DNA of 64,000 bases from Vandammella animalimorsus (GCF_002285285.1 NZ_NSJF01000009.1:17949-81948); one strand, 5' to 3'. Counted from the first letter of the stretch, positions 46,827 through 55,938 are shown. Numbers and translations are program-made. Notes: a model not told the origin generated them from the sequence alone.

Positions 46827-48395
46827 ATGCACCACTCCCATCACACCGTTTCCACTACCTCCGCCGCCCAGGCCGCAGTACCGCCGCAGCGCCGTGCGCA
46901 CCGCGTGGCTGGCGCCGTGGCAACGCTGCTGCTGGCAGCCAGCGGCGCTTTGGCGCTGCACACCAGCCCCAGCCGGGCCGAGCAACTGGCCGCGCCAGCG
47001 ATCGCCATGCCCGCACCCGTGGTCAGCGGCCTGCCCGATTTCACACAGCTGGTCGAGCGCGTGGGGCCCTCGGTGGTCAATATCCGCACCACTGCCCGCG
47101 TGCCAATGCGCGGCCTGCGCGGCGGCCTGCCCGGCATGGACGAAGACATGATGGAATTCTTCCGCCAGTTCGGCCTGCCCGTGCCTGGCATGCCGCCCCA
47201 GCGCCGCGGCCCACGCGGCGGCGAACCCGAATCAAGGACCGTGCCCAACGGTGTTGGCTCGGGCTTCATCATCAGCGGCGATGGCTACATCCTCACCAAT
47301 CACCACGTTGTGGAGGGCTCGGAAGATGTCATCGTCACCCTCACCGACCAACGCGAATTCAAGGCCAAGGTCATAGGCTCCGATGAGCGCACCGACGTGG
47401 CCCTGATCAAGATCGAAGCGCACAACCTGCCTACAGTGCGCATTGGCAACGTTGAGCAGCTCAAAGTCGGCGAGTGGGTCATGGCCATTGGCTCGCCCTT
47501 CGGGCTGGAAAACAGCGTCACCGCCGGCATCGTCAGCGCCAAGCAGCGCGACACCGGCAGCTACCTGCCCTTCATCCAGACCGACGTGGCCGTCAACCCC
47601 GGCAACTCCGGCGGGCCGCTGCTGAACATGCGCGGCGAAGTCGTGGGCATCAATAGCCAGATCTACTCGCGCTCGGGCGGCTTCATGGGCATCTCCTTTG
47701 CCATCCCCATCGACGAGGCCATGCAGGTGAGCGAGCAGCTCAAAGGCAGCGGCCGCGTTGTGCGCGGGCGCATCGGCGTGCGCATCGGCCCGGTCAGCGC
47801 CGAGGTGGCCGAATCCCTCGGGCTGGAGCGGCGCAACGCCGGTGCCCTGGTCTCGGCCGTGGAGCCCGACTCGCCAGCGGCCAGCGCTGGCCTGCAGGCT
47901 GGCGACATCATCACCCACTTCAACGGCAAAGCCATTGACAGCGTCTCCGACCTGCCGCGCTTGGTCGGCAGCACCGCCCCCGGCAGCCAAAGCACGCTGC
48001 AAATCTTCCGCCACGGCAAGACCCAGCAGCTGGCCATCACCGTGGGCGAAACCCCTGCCAGCGCCAACGAAGCGGGCAGCCCGCGCAGCGGCGGCGCATC
48101 GCAGCAAGAACAGGCCAAGGCCAACGCCTTTGGCCTGGCCGCCCAGGACTTGAGCGAGGCTGAGAAGAAAAACCTCGGCGTGCGCGGCGGCGTGCGCATC
48201 AGCGCCGTCAGCGGCGCTGCCGCACAAGCCGGCATCGAGGTGGGCGATGTGGTGCTGGCCATCGGCCAGACCGAAGTGCTCAACCGCCAGGACTTTGACG
48301 CCGCACTGCGCAAGGCCGATGCCAAGCGCCCCATCAGCGTGCTCATCCGCCGTGATGACTGGGCTCAATACGTGCTCATCCGCCCACAGGGCTGA
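46827..48395 (+). CDS. degP: Periplasmic serine endoprotease DegP/DegQ (HtrA)
   Basis: 522 residues. N-terminal signal peptide region at about 24-50 (HRVAGAVATLLLAASGALALH). The trypsin-like protease triad is His160 (ILTNHHVVEGSEDV), Asp190 (SDERTDVALIKI) and Ser261 (NPGNSGGPLLNMRG). Two PDZ domains follow, with the first around GVRIGPVSAEVAESLGLERRNAGALVSAV (in parts) and the second ending ISVLIRRDDWAQYVLIRPQG. It degrades or refolds misfolded envelope proteins and belongs to the sigma-E regulon. A terminator lies 40 bases downstream. Confidence 0.95.
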   Translation: MHHSHHTVSTTSAAQAAVPPQRRAHRVAGAVATLLLAASGALALHTSPSRAEQLAAPAIAMPAPVVSGLPDFTQLVERVGPSVVNIRTTARVPMRGLRGGLPGMDEDMMEFFRQFGLPVPGMPPQRRGPRGGEPESRTVPNGVGSGFIISGDGYILTNHHVVEGSEDVIVTLTDQREFKAKVIGSDERTDVALIKIEAHNLPTVRIGNVEQLKVGEWVMAIGSPFGLENSVTAGIVSAKQRDTGSYLPFIQTDVAVNPGNSGGPLLNMRGEVVGINSQIYSRSGGFMGISFAIPIDEAMQVSEQLKGSGRVVRGRIGVRIGPVSAEVAESLGLERRNAGALVSAVEPDSPAASAGLQAGDIITHFNGKAIDSVSDLPRLVGSTAPGSQSTLQIFRHGKTQQLAITVGETPASANEAGSPRSGGASQQEQAKANAFGLAAQDLSEAEKKNLGVRGGVRISAVSGAAAQAGIEVGDVVLAIGQTEVLNRQDFDAALRKADAKRPISVLIRRDDWAQYVLIRPQG

Positions 48396-48435
48396 AGCCC
48401 ATACCAGCAGCCGCCCAACGGCGGGCGGCTGTAGC

Positions 48436-48474
48436 AAAAAGCGCACGTCCCATGGCCGGGAAGTGCGCTTTTTT
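48436..48474 (+). terminator. Rho-independent terminator downstream of degP
   Basis: AAAAAGCGCAC and GTGCGCTTTTT pair perfectly and are followed by TTTG. An additional GC-rich hairpin (AGCCGCCC/GGGCGGCT) sits just before it. Confidence 0.88.
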
Positions 48475-48645
48475 GTTCTGCGAAGCCTTGCGCCATGGCC
48501 TACGAGCTTGACACCTGTGCGAAGGCATGGTGGACTGAAAATCCGTGCCCCAAATTCATGGCCGTCAATTGTCGCAATGCAACTCAATTCTTGTTGTGGC
48601 GGGATGTTCTGGTAGATAAATGAATTTTGTTCGAGTGTTTGATTT

Positions 48646-49086
48646 ATGTTTAATAAAGAGATCGAGGCTTTGTGGAAATATAACCATAAGGGTGTTTGTT
48701 TTGCGAATGGAGGATTTGGGACAATAGATAATAGATTGGCGATGAAATACTATCTGAAAGCTGCATGCGCTGGATATGTTGAGTCCTTGTGGAATGCGGG
48801 CAGCATGTTGATCGAAGGAGAGGAGTTGGTCGAAGCTGAACCGGCTCTTGGTATGTTGCTGATCAGGCTGGCTGCCGATAGATTTCAGACAAGTGCATGC
48901 CTTTATATTTCCCGTTGCTATGAGCTGGGACGGTTTGGATTGCCTTTGAATCCTGATTTGGCAAAATATTGGACTTGTGCGGCTTATAAGATAGAGAGAT
49001 TCGAGCCGGTAAGTGATGCTGCCGAGCTGGAGCTGGTCCGCTCTTACCCTTTGGTAAAGCAATTTCTCTCTTTAGCTGATTCGTGA
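48646..49086 (+). CDS. Orphan AT-rich gene, SEL1/TPR-like protein
   Basis: 146 residues. AMKYYLKAACAGYVESLWNAG, then LIRLAADRFQTSACLYISRCYELGRFGL and LAKYWTCAAYKIE look like SEL1-type helical repeats (A-x-x-Y/W-x-x-A-A...G...). Its base composition is clearly lower in GC than the rest of the window (A/T-rich third positions, for example ataaccataaggg), pointing to transfer. It lies between degP and a second small orphan gene, with no signal peptide. SEL1-type proteins often serve as partners or immunity proteins for polymorphic toxins; that role is only conjecture here. Confidence 0.6.
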   Translation: MFNKEIEALWKYNHKGVCFANGGFGTIDNRLAMKYYLKAACAGYVESLWNAGSMLIEGEELVEAEPALGMLLIRLAADRFQTSACLYISRCYELGRFGLPLNPDLAKYWTCAAYKIERFEPVSDAAELELVRSYPLVKQFLSLADS

Positions 49087-49203
49087 ATTTGTGCATGCTG
49101 GTTGACTCTTGGTTTGCCTCCAGGTGTCATTTGAGTGTATGAATTGAGCGCTCCCATTGAAGCGGCAGCGATGGTTTGATGATGCCCCGTCTTGATCCCC
49201 GCC

Positions 49204-49617
49204 ATGTTCAATCTTTTCGCCCTTTTGTACGATCCATCGGATTGCATCGACAATGACTCGCTCATGCATGACCTGGAGCAGAAGTTTCCGTGGATCGGGC
49301 AATACGCCGTTTGCACCGAGCAGCTGGATTTTCCGGATGTGACGTTGGTGGTGCTGGAAAAAGAGGGCTGGCGGGTGGAGTTTGAAATCCGCGAGCAGGA
49401 CTCGATGACGCTCAGCCTGGGGGCGCTGCAAAAAATCCTGAAGAAGAAAGCCGCCTTGCCCGAGAACTTTCTCTCCTACAACAAGGAGTTGGCCATTGGT
49501 TTTGGCGATGATCCGGATCGCCGGTTTACCGACGAGATCATCCAGATCGGAGAATTCGTGCGCGAAAACTATCCGGGCGTGGTCATTTATGACCAGTACA
49601 ACGAAGACGTTTGGTGA
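49204..49617 (+). CDS. Orphan protein, function unknown
   Basis: 137 residues (MFNLFALLYDPSDCIDNDSL...). It is acidic, with the segment SLGALQKILKKKAAL in the middle and a C-terminal FTDEIIQIGEFVRENYPGVVIYDQYNEDVW. No signal or membrane segment. The character (small, acidic, unplaced) and the neighbouring AT-rich gene suggest an accessory pair, perhaps immunity proteins, without evidence for a toxin. ATG at 49204 was chosen as an ATG at 49192 adds three residues only. It ends before a strong terminator shared with the next, converging gene. Confidence 0.6.
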   Translation: MFNLFALLYDPSDCIDNDSLMHDLEQKFPWIGQYAVCTEQLDFPDVTLVVLEKEGWRVEFEIREQDSMTLSLGALQKILKKKAALPENFLSYNKELAIGFGDDPDRRFTDEIIQIGEFVRENYPGVVIYDQYNEDVW

Positions 49618-49626
49618 GCAGACCCT

Positions 49627-49660
49627 AAAAAGCCCAGCTTCAATCAAAGCTGGGCTTTTG
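49627..49660. terminator. Bidirectional Rho-independent terminator
   Basis: AAAAAGCCCAGCTT and AAGCTGGGCTTTT pair around a six-base loop with A and T runs on both sides. It serves the orphan gene and the acetoacetyl-CoA synthetase gene converging from the right. Confidence 0.92.
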
Positions 49661-49740
49661 TTTGGGCGGCTGGGCTTTGCTGACCGCGCCGCCTTGCGTC
49701 GCTGTGATGCTGTGCCACTGGGGGGGGGCCGGGTGCGGCC

Positions 49741-51861
49741 TCAGGTCTGTGGCGACTGCTGTGCGGCCTGGGTTTGGCAATGTTGTTGAGCGTAGGCCAG
49801 GTACCAGTCCAGGCATTCCGGGTTGGCCATGGCTTCGCGGTGGATGACTTTTTCAGCTGGCTGGCCCAGCAGCAGTTTTTTGATGGGCAGTTCCTGTTTT
49901 TTGCCGCTGAGGGTGCGCGGCACTTGCGCCACCTGCACGATGGCGTCGGGCACGAAGCGCGGTGAAAGGGCCTGGCGGATGGCCTGGGCGATGCGTTGGC
50001 GCAGCGCTTCGTCCAGCTCCAGGCCGGGGCGCAGCACGACGAACAGTGGCATGTGGCTGGGTCGACCCAGGTATTCGAGGTCGACGACCAGCGAGTCCAG
50101 CACTTCGGGCAGGGCTTCGACGGCGCTGTAGAGCTCGCTGGTGCCCATGCGCAGGCCGTGGCGGTTGATGGTGGCATCGGAGCGGCCGTAGATGACGCAG
50201 CTGCCATCGGCGCCGATGCTGATCCAGTCGCCGTGGCGCCAGACGGAGCCGGCCTGTGGCGGCAGGTCGCCGCCGTGGGGGTTGCGGCCCTTGCCGGCGG
50301 GGTAGGTGTCGAAGTAGCTGTGGTGGTAGCGGCTGCCGTCGGCGTCGTTCCACAGGTACAGCGGCATGGAGGGGATGGGCTGGGTGCAGACCAGCTCGCC
50401 AACCTGGTCGATGACGGCCTGGCCGGCTTCGTCCCAGGCCTGCACCGCTGCGCCCAGCATGCGGCATTGCAGCCGGCCTGGGGTTTGCGGCAGGTCGCGG
50501 TGGCTGCCCAGGAAGGCGCCGGCAAAGTCGGTGCCGCCTGAGACGTTGCACCACCATATGCCTTGGCCGTTCTCGCCGGCTACGCCGGCCTCGCGCATGA
50601 AGGCGGTGCCCCAGTTCTGCACCTCTTCGCTCAGCGGCGAGCCGGTGCTGCCCAGGGCGCGGATGCGGCGCAGGTCGCCGCATTGCTGCGGCTTCAGGCC
50701 GGCCTTGGCGCACAGGCCGTAGAAGGCCGCGCCAACGCCGAAGAAGGTGACCTGGTGGCGCGCGGCAAAGCGCCAGAGCACGCCCATGTCCGGCTGCTCG
50801 CGCGGGCCGCTGGGGCTGCCGTCGTAGATCACCAATGTGGTGCCGCGCAGCAGCCCGGCGACCTGGGCGTTCCACATCACCCAGCCGGTGGAGCTGTACC
50901 AGTGGTAGCGCTCGCCAAAGCTGTTGGGCGCGTAGCTGCAGCCCAGGTCGTTGTGCAGCGCGCCCAATTGCAGCTGCACCAGCATCATGCCGCCGTGGCC
51001 ATGCACGATGGGTTTGGGCAGGCCGGTGGTGCCGCTGGAGTAGACGATCCACAGCGGGTGGTCGAAGGGCAGCCAGCGCGGCGCAAAGTCGCGCACGGCT
51101 GCATCGTCGCGCGCGGTGAGCTCGGCGAAGTTGGCATAGCCCGCCCATTGCACGTCGGCATCGAGGTTGCCCACGACGATGGCGTGGCGCACGCTGGGCA
51201 GTGCGGCGCGCAGTTGCTCGCTGATCTGCCAGCGTTCGAGCTGTTTGCCGCCGTAGACCACGCCGTCCACGGTCAGCAGCAGCACGGGCTCGATCTGCCG
51301 AAAGCGGTCCAGCACGGCGTTGACGCCCATGTCCGGCGCGCACACGCTCCAGATGGCGCCAATGCTGGCCGTGGCCATGAAGGCGACGATGGTTTGCGCG
51401 ATGTTGGGCAGGTAGGCGGCCACGCGGTCGCCCGGCTGAACGCCCAGCGCCTGCATGTGCAGCGCCAGCGCTGCCACCTGGCGGCGCAGCTCGGGCCAGC
51501 TCAGCGTGGTGACCTGGCCCAGTTCGTTGTCGGCAATGATGGCCGGCAGCCCGGCGGCGTGGGCTGGCTGCACGTGGCGCAGCATCTGCTGCACCATGTT
51601 GACCTGCGCGCCTTCGAACCAGCGCGCGCCGGGCATGACGTTCTCGGCCAGCACCCGCTGGTGCGGCGTGGGCGATTGCACGTCGAAGTAGTCCCAGATG
51701 CTTTGCCAGAAGGCTTCGAGCTCGCTGGTGGACCAGCGCCACAGCGCGTCGTAGTCGTCAAAGTGCAGGCCGTGGCGCTGCGCCAGCCAGGCCTGATAGC
51801 GGCGCAGCTCGGGCACGTAAGGGGCGGTGTCGGGGGCAGAGGATGGGGTGGTATGGCTCAT
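49741..51861 (-). CDS. Acetoacetate-CoA ligase (acetoacetyl-CoA synthetase)
   Basis: A 706-residue member of the ANL adenylate-forming family. Motif YSSGTTGLPKPIVHGHGG is the phosphate-binding loop, and IYGRSDATINRHGLRMGTSELY is the hinge region; LPIKKLLLG near the C-terminus contains the adenylation lysine. The opening (YQAWLAQRHGLHFDDYDALWRWST, in parts) and the segment SVCAPDMGVNAVLDRFRQIEPV fit acetoacetyl-CoA synthetase rather than acetyl-CoA synthetase. It activates acetoacetate, in a ketone-body or polyhydroxybutyrate breakdown context. Divergent from the acetyl-CoA hydrolase/transferase gene, with a 140-base gap between. Confidence 0.9.
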   Translation of the reverse strand: MSHTTPSSAPDTAPYVPELRRYQAWLAQRHGLHFDDYDALWRWSTSELEAFWQSIWDYFDVQSPTPHQRVLAENVMPGARWFEGAQVNMVQQMLRHVQPAHAAGLPAIIADNELGQVTTLSWPELRRQVAALALHMQALGVQPGDRVAAYLPNIAQTIVAFMATASIGAIWSVCAPDMGVNAVLDRFRQIEPVLLLTVDGVVYGGKQLERWQISEQLRAALPSVRHAIVVGNLDADVQWAGYANFAELTARDDAAVRDFAPRWLPFDHPLWIVYSSGTTGLPKPIVHGHGGMMLVQLQLGALHNDLGCSYAPNSFGERYHWYSSTGWVMWNAQVAGLLRGTTLVIYDGSPSGPREQPDMGVLWRFAARHQVTFFGVGAAFYGLCAKAGLKPQQCGDLRRIRALGSTGSPLSEEVQNWGTAFMREAGVAGENGQGIWWCNVSGGTDFAGAFLGSHRDLPQTPGRLQCRMLGAAVQAWDEAGQAVIDQVGELVCTQPIPSMPLYLWNDADGSRYHHSYFDTYPAGKGRNPHGGDLPPQAGSVWRHGDWISIGADGSCVIYGRSDATINRHGLRMGTSELYSAVEALPEVLDSLVVDLEYLGRPSHMPLFVVLRPGLELDEALRQRIAQAIRQALSPRFVPDAIVQVAQVPRTLSGKKQELPIKKLLLGQPAEKVIHREAMANPECLDWYLAYAQQHCQTQAAQQSPQT

Positions 51862-52001
51862 GGCGGCGCAGCGTAATCGCAGTGGCTCCGGGCGGCCGTC
51901 GCCAACGCGATCGCTTTCGGGGGTGTGAACAGGGCTTATAAATCAGGGTTTTCACCCATGGGCGGCGCATCCCTGTCGCCAGCCCTGTTCATGATGTTTT
52001 G

Positions 52002-53588
52002 ATGGAGAACCCCGTGCCAGCCTTTGATCGCATCCAATGTCCCGCCTTGCACAGCAAGATCATGTCGGCCCAGCAGGCCGCCGAGCTGATCCCCGAGGGG
52101 GCCAATGTGGGTATGAGCGGCTTTACCGGCTCGGGCGCGCCCAAGGCCGTGCCGCTGGCGCTGGCCGAGCGCATCGAGCGGCTCTATGCCCAGGGCAAGA
52201 ACTTCAAGATCGACCTGTGGACTGGCGCTTCCACGGCGCCGGAGATCGACGGCGCGCTGGCCAAGGTCAACGGCATCCACACGCGCTTGCCCTACCAGTC
52301 CGACCCGATCGGGCGCAAGCGCATCAATGAGGGCAGCATCCAGTACATCGACATGCACCTCTCGCACGTCGCGCAGTACGTTTGGTTTGGCTTTTTCGGC
52401 AAGCTCGACGTGGCGGTGATCGAGGTCGCCGGCATTCTGCCAGATGGCCGGCTGATCCCTTCGACCTCGGTGGGCAACAACAAGACCTGGCTGGATCTGG
52501 CCGACCTGGTCATCCTGGAGGTCAACGAATACCAGCCGCTGGCGCTGGCGGGCATGCACGACATCTACTACGGCACCCAGGTGCCGCCCAATCGCGTGCC
52601 CATTCCGCTGCTGCACCCGCAGGACCGCATCGGCGAGCAATACCTGCGCTGCGACCCGAACAAGGTCATTGCCGTGGTGCCGACCAACAAGTCCGACCGC
52701 AGCTCGGCTTTCAAGCCTGCCGATGCGGCCTCGCAGCAGATTGCCGGGCATTTGATCGAGTTTTTCAAGCATGAGGTCAAGCTCGGCCGCCTGCCCAAGA
52801 ACCTGCTGCCGCTGCAATCGGGCGTGGGCAACATCGCCAATGCCGTGCTGGCCGGCCTGAACGATGGCCCGTTCGAGCAGCTGACGGCCTACACCGAGGT
52901 GCTGCAGGACGGCATGCTGCACATGCTGCGTTCGGGCAAGCTGGTGCACGCCTCGGCCACGGCGCTGTCGCTCAGCCCTGAGGGCGAGCGCGAGTTCGTC
53001 GACCATATCGACTTCTACCGCGACAAGATCGTGCTGCGCCCGCAGGAGATGAGCAACCACCCCGAGCTGATCCGCCGCCTGGGCGTGATTGCCATGAACG
53101 CCATGATCGAGGCCGACATCTACGGCAACGTCAACTCCACGCACGTCTATGGCTCGTCGATCATGAACGGCATTGGCGGCTCGGGCGACTTTGCGCGCAA
53201 CGCCTATCTGTCGATCTTCATGGCCAACGCCACGGCCAAGGGCGGCGAGCTCTCGTGCATCGTGCCAGCCGTCTCGCACGTGGACCACACCGAGCACGAC
53301 GTGCAAATCCTGGTGACTGAGTGCGGCCTGGCCGACCTGCGCGGCCTTTCGCCCAAAGAGCGCGCCCAGGCCATCATCGGCCACTGCGCCGCGCCCGATT
53401 ACCAGCCGCTGCTGCAGGACTACTTCGACCGCGCGCTGCATGGCAGCGTTGGCAAGCACACGCCGATGCTGCTGGACGAGGCGCTGTCCTGGCATGCGCG
53501 CGCCAGCCGCACCGGCAGCATGAAGCCGGCCCAGGCAGAGCAGTCGCCCCAGTCCTCGCAATCGAGCCAGACCGCGCAGCCGGCCTGA
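52002..53588 (+). CDS. Acetyl-CoA hydrolase/transferase family (succinate or acetate CoA-transferase)
   Basis: 528 residues. It shares the class I CoA-transferase fold of Ach1/Cat1: MSAQQAAELIPEGANVGMSGFTGSG at the start, LPLQSGVGNIANAVLAGL with the catalytic-Glu region downstream, IYGNVNSTHVYGSSIMNGIGGSGDFARNA, SHVDHTEHDVQ and LVTECGLADLRGLSPKERAQ. Likely reactions are transfer of CoA between succinate, acetate or propionate and their thioesters. ATG at 52002 was chosen; the TTG just before it also is in frame. The C-terminal tail is Gln/Ser-rich. It is divergent from acetoacetyl-CoA synthetase. Confidence 0.88.
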   Translation: MENPVPAFDRIQCPALHSKIMSAQQAAELIPEGANVGMSGFTGSGAPKAVPLALAERIERLYAQGKNFKIDLWTGASTAPEIDGALAKVNGIHTRLPYQSDPIGRKRINEGSIQYIDMHLSHVAQYVWFGFFGKLDVAVIEVAGILPDGRLIPSTSVGNNKTWLDLADLVILEVNEYQPLALAGMHDIYYGTQVPPNRVPIPLLHPQDRIGEQYLRCDPNKVIAVVPTNKSDRSSAFKPADAASQQIAGHLIEFFKHEVKLGRLPKNLLPLQSGVGNIANAVLAGLNDGPFEQLTAYTEVLQDGMLHMLRSGKLVHASATALSLSPEGEREFVDHIDFYRDKIVLRPQEMSNHPELIRRLGVIAMNAMIEADIYGNVNSTHVYGSSIMNGIGGSGDFARNAYLSIFMANATAKGGELSCIVPAVSHVDHTEHDVQILVTECGLADLRGLSPKERAQAIIGHCAAPDYQPLLQDYFDRALHGSVGKHTPMLLDEALSWHARASRTGSMKPAQAEQSPQSSQSSQTAQPA

Positions 53589-53645
53589 TGCGCGGCGGGG
53601 CTGGCCGGCGTCGGTCTTGCTGGTGCGCCGGCCAGAGACGGCAGC

Positions 53646-55418
53646 TTACTGCGTCACGCAGGCAAAGCTCTCGGCGCGGTCTGCATCGCCTTGGCCCTTG
53701 TAGCGCGGCCAGCTGGGGTACTCGCACATCGGGCGGGTGCGGCCGGGCTTGCCCACCGTGTCTGTGACGATCTCCGCGCTGGGGGCCTGGCCCTGGGTGA
53801 CCCAGCGATCGAGCGCGCCCAGCGCATCCCAGCTGGCATTGAAGGTGGTGCTGGCCGCATGGCCGTAGCCAGGCACCTCGTAGTAGCGTGCAAAGCGCCG
53901 CACGGTCTCGGCGCCCATGGTGGTCTGCAGGCGCTGGTAGTACTGCGCTGTGGCGCGGGTGCTGACCAGCACGTCGGCGCTGCCGTGGGCCATGAGCAGC
54001 TTGCCGCCCTTGCGCTCGAAGGCGCTCAGGTCGGTGCTATTGACGTCTTGCAGCCGCATCAGGGCATTGATGCGCTCGGCCCAGGGGCCGGGGTTTTGCG
54101 GATCCAGCGAGAGGGAGTCAAACCCGGCATCGCGCGTGACGAAGTGGCGCACCCACTGGTCCCAGAACACCGCCCAATACGGCGCTGTCAGTGGTGCAGG
54201 GCTGGCCGGGGGCGTGGTGTTCATGGCCAGCAGATTGACCACTGGCTGCACCGGGCTGCTGCCCTCCTCGCCCAGCTCCGAGCCCCAGATGTTGAAGCCC
54301 GGATATTGGGTCTCGCCGCTGCCTTGCGGCGTGGCAAAGGCGGTAAAGGAGATCGGGCTGTCGTAGACCTTCAGCGCAGCGATCATGGCGTCCGAGAGGC
54401 AGTCATCGCTCTCATTGCCGCCCGAGGCGCAGCGCAGCGGCTGGCCCTGGTACTGCGCCGTGGCCGGGTCGAAGGCCGCATTGCAGGCTGCCACGTGGCT
54501 GATGATGCCGTCCTCCAGGCCATCGAGGTCATCGCACTGGGCCAGGGCCGCCAGGCGCAGGCGCTTGCGCTGCGCCAGGCTGGGGTAGGCATCTGGCTGG
54601 GCAAAGGCGCGGCTGATGCGGCCGAACTGCAAATCCAGGCTGGCCGCATTCCAGGCCGGGTACCAGGCCACGACGCCATCCCAGTCGGCCGGCCATTTCT
54701 GCGCCACGGCCAGCGCCTCGCGCCCGCCGGTGGAGCCGCCGATGAAATAGCGCTGCGTGGGCGCGCGGCCATAAAAGCCGGTGAGCAGCGCATTGGCCGT
54801 GTCGCTGACCTTCTTCAGCGCCGCGTAGGAGAAGTTCTCCAACGCCGCATCATTGACGCCAAAACTGCCGTCGCGGCTACCGGCGGCGTTGGCGCGGTGG
54901 CCTGAATCGCTGGCAAAGACGGCATAGCCCTTTTCCAGCAGCGGGAACGGGCCTTGATCCGCAGGTGCGGCCGAGTAGCTGTGCAGATTGGGGATCGTGC
55001 CGTTGTAGCCCCCTCCGCCAAGCATTACGACCTTGCCATTCCATTGCTTGGGCAGCAGCAGCGCCATGTGGATGTCCGGGTCGCCGGCCCGCGCCGCTGC
55101 AATGTGCACTTTGGCCTGCACGGCCGCAGGCGGTTGCACGCCGCGCACCGGGGTTGGCGTATCCACGGCCACCACCTGTGCGCCCGAAGTGGGCATGCCA
55201 ATCTGCGCGGCAGGCACGCTGGCGCTGGCCAGCTGTTGTACGGCGCGCTCGAAATCAAAGGCAGCGGGCGGAGGCAAGGCGTCGCCGTCACTGCCGCCAC
55301 CGCAGGCGGCCAGCGTCAGCGCCAGCAGCCCGGCCAGCATGCTGTGTGGCCAGGGCGCGCCAGTGCGGGATGCAGAAAAGCGGCGGTGCGGCGCACGCCG
55401 CAAGCGGATGGGCGTCAT
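53646..55418 (-). CDS. Tannase/feruloyl-esterase-family lipoprotein
   Basis: 590 residues. Signal peptide ends in the lipobox LTLAACGGG (Cys39), so it is a lipoprotein. The catalytic parts are FIGGSTGGREAL (Ser229), MAHGSADVLVS (Asp482) and VPGYGHAAS (His520). GLEDGIISHVAAC resembles the Ca2+-binding loop of the family. In typical tannase-family enzymes Ser is preceded by Cys and His followed by Cys (the CS-D-HC motif); here both are replaced by Gly and Ala. ATG at 55418 is preceded by CAGGAGAC, an excellent ribosome-binding site. The substrate (aromatic ester) is inferred from the family. Confidence 0.85.
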   Translation of the reverse strand: MTPIRLRRAPHRRFSASRTGAPWPHSMLAGLLALTLAACGGGSDGDALPPPAAFDFERAVQQLASASVPAAQIGMPTSGAQVVAVDTPTPVRGVQPPAAVQAKVHIAAARAGDPDIHMALLLPKQWNGKVVMLGGGGYNGTIPNLHSYSAAPADQGPFPLLEKGYAVFASDSGHRANAAGSRDGSFGVNDAALENFSYAALKKVSDTANALLTGFYGRAPTQRYFIGGSTGGREALAVAQKWPADWDGVVAWYPAWNAASLDLQFGRISRAFAQPDAYPSLAQRKRLRLAALAQCDDLDGLEDGIISHVAACNAAFDPATAQYQGQPLRCASGGNESDDCLSDAMIAALKVYDSPISFTAFATPQGSGETQYPGFNIWGSELGEEGSSPVQPVVNLLAMNTTPPASPAPLTAPYWAVFWDQWVRHFVTRDAGFDSLSLDPQNPGPWAERINALMRLQDVNSTDLSAFERKGGKLLMAHGSADVLVSTRATAQYYQRLQTTMGAETVRRFARYYEVPGYGHAASTTFNASWDALGALDRWVTQGQAPSAEIVTDTVGKPGRTRPMCEYPSWPRYKGQGDADRAESFACVTQ

Positions 55419-55614
55419 GGGTGTCTCCTGAGCTGAAAGGCCAGACAGGCTCGGGGCCAAACGGCCTCGAAAGGGCTGGCGGGGCTGGCGCATACAGGCC
55501 AGCATGGGCGGCCCATTATGGGGACTGCTCAGAGCTGATCGGGCCGTTGTGGGCCAGGGGTTTTCCCGTGGTTGGGCGGCGGGCGCAGCAAGGCCTTGTG
55601 CCCAGGTTGTGTGC

Positions 55615-55938
55615 TCAGCCCTTGGAGTCGGGCAACAGGCAGGCTTCGAGCACTTGTAGGTCGTTGTCGCGGGCGAAGTTCATCACGAAGCTCCAGGCCA
55701 TGGGCTCGTGCTCGCGCAAGGCGGTGTTGACGACCACGCAGCGCGTGCCGTCCAGCACCGTGGGCACGCACCAAGGGGAGTAGACCAGGTGGCTGCTGCG
55801 CGGCGAGCCCGGCGGGCGAAACTGGCTCATGACGCCTGCCAGGCGTTCGGACCAATCGCTGGGGCGGAAGGTCCGGCCATCCTTGGTTTTCCCCAGGATG
55901 AAGATTTCTCGTGCAGAAGGCGTCGCGTCGCTGGACAT
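55615..55938 (-). CDS. DUF3579 family protein
   Basis: 107 residues. FILGKTKDGRTFRPSDWSERLAGVMSQF is the hallmark of DUF3579, a small betaproteobacterial family; the C-terminus MAWSFVMNFARDNDLQVLEACLL completes it. Function unknown. ATG at 55938 (MSSDATPSAREIF) is the family start. Its in-frame extension upstream is not conserved. It lies 196 bases from the tannase-like gene and 165 bases from lptE, all on the minus strand. Confidence 0.85.
   Translation of the reverse strand: MSSDATPSAREIFILGKTKDGRTFRPSDWSERLAGVMSQFRPPGSPRSSHLVYSPWCVPTVLDGTRCVVVNTALREHEPMAWSFVMNFARDNDLQVLEACLLPDSKG

Noticed and set aside
48530..48548. GGACTGAAAATCC resembling a tRNA-Phe anticodon arm before the AT-rich orphan gene
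   Set aside because: Tempting as an attachment-site remnant, but 13 bases are too short, and no acceptor or T-arm is present nearby.
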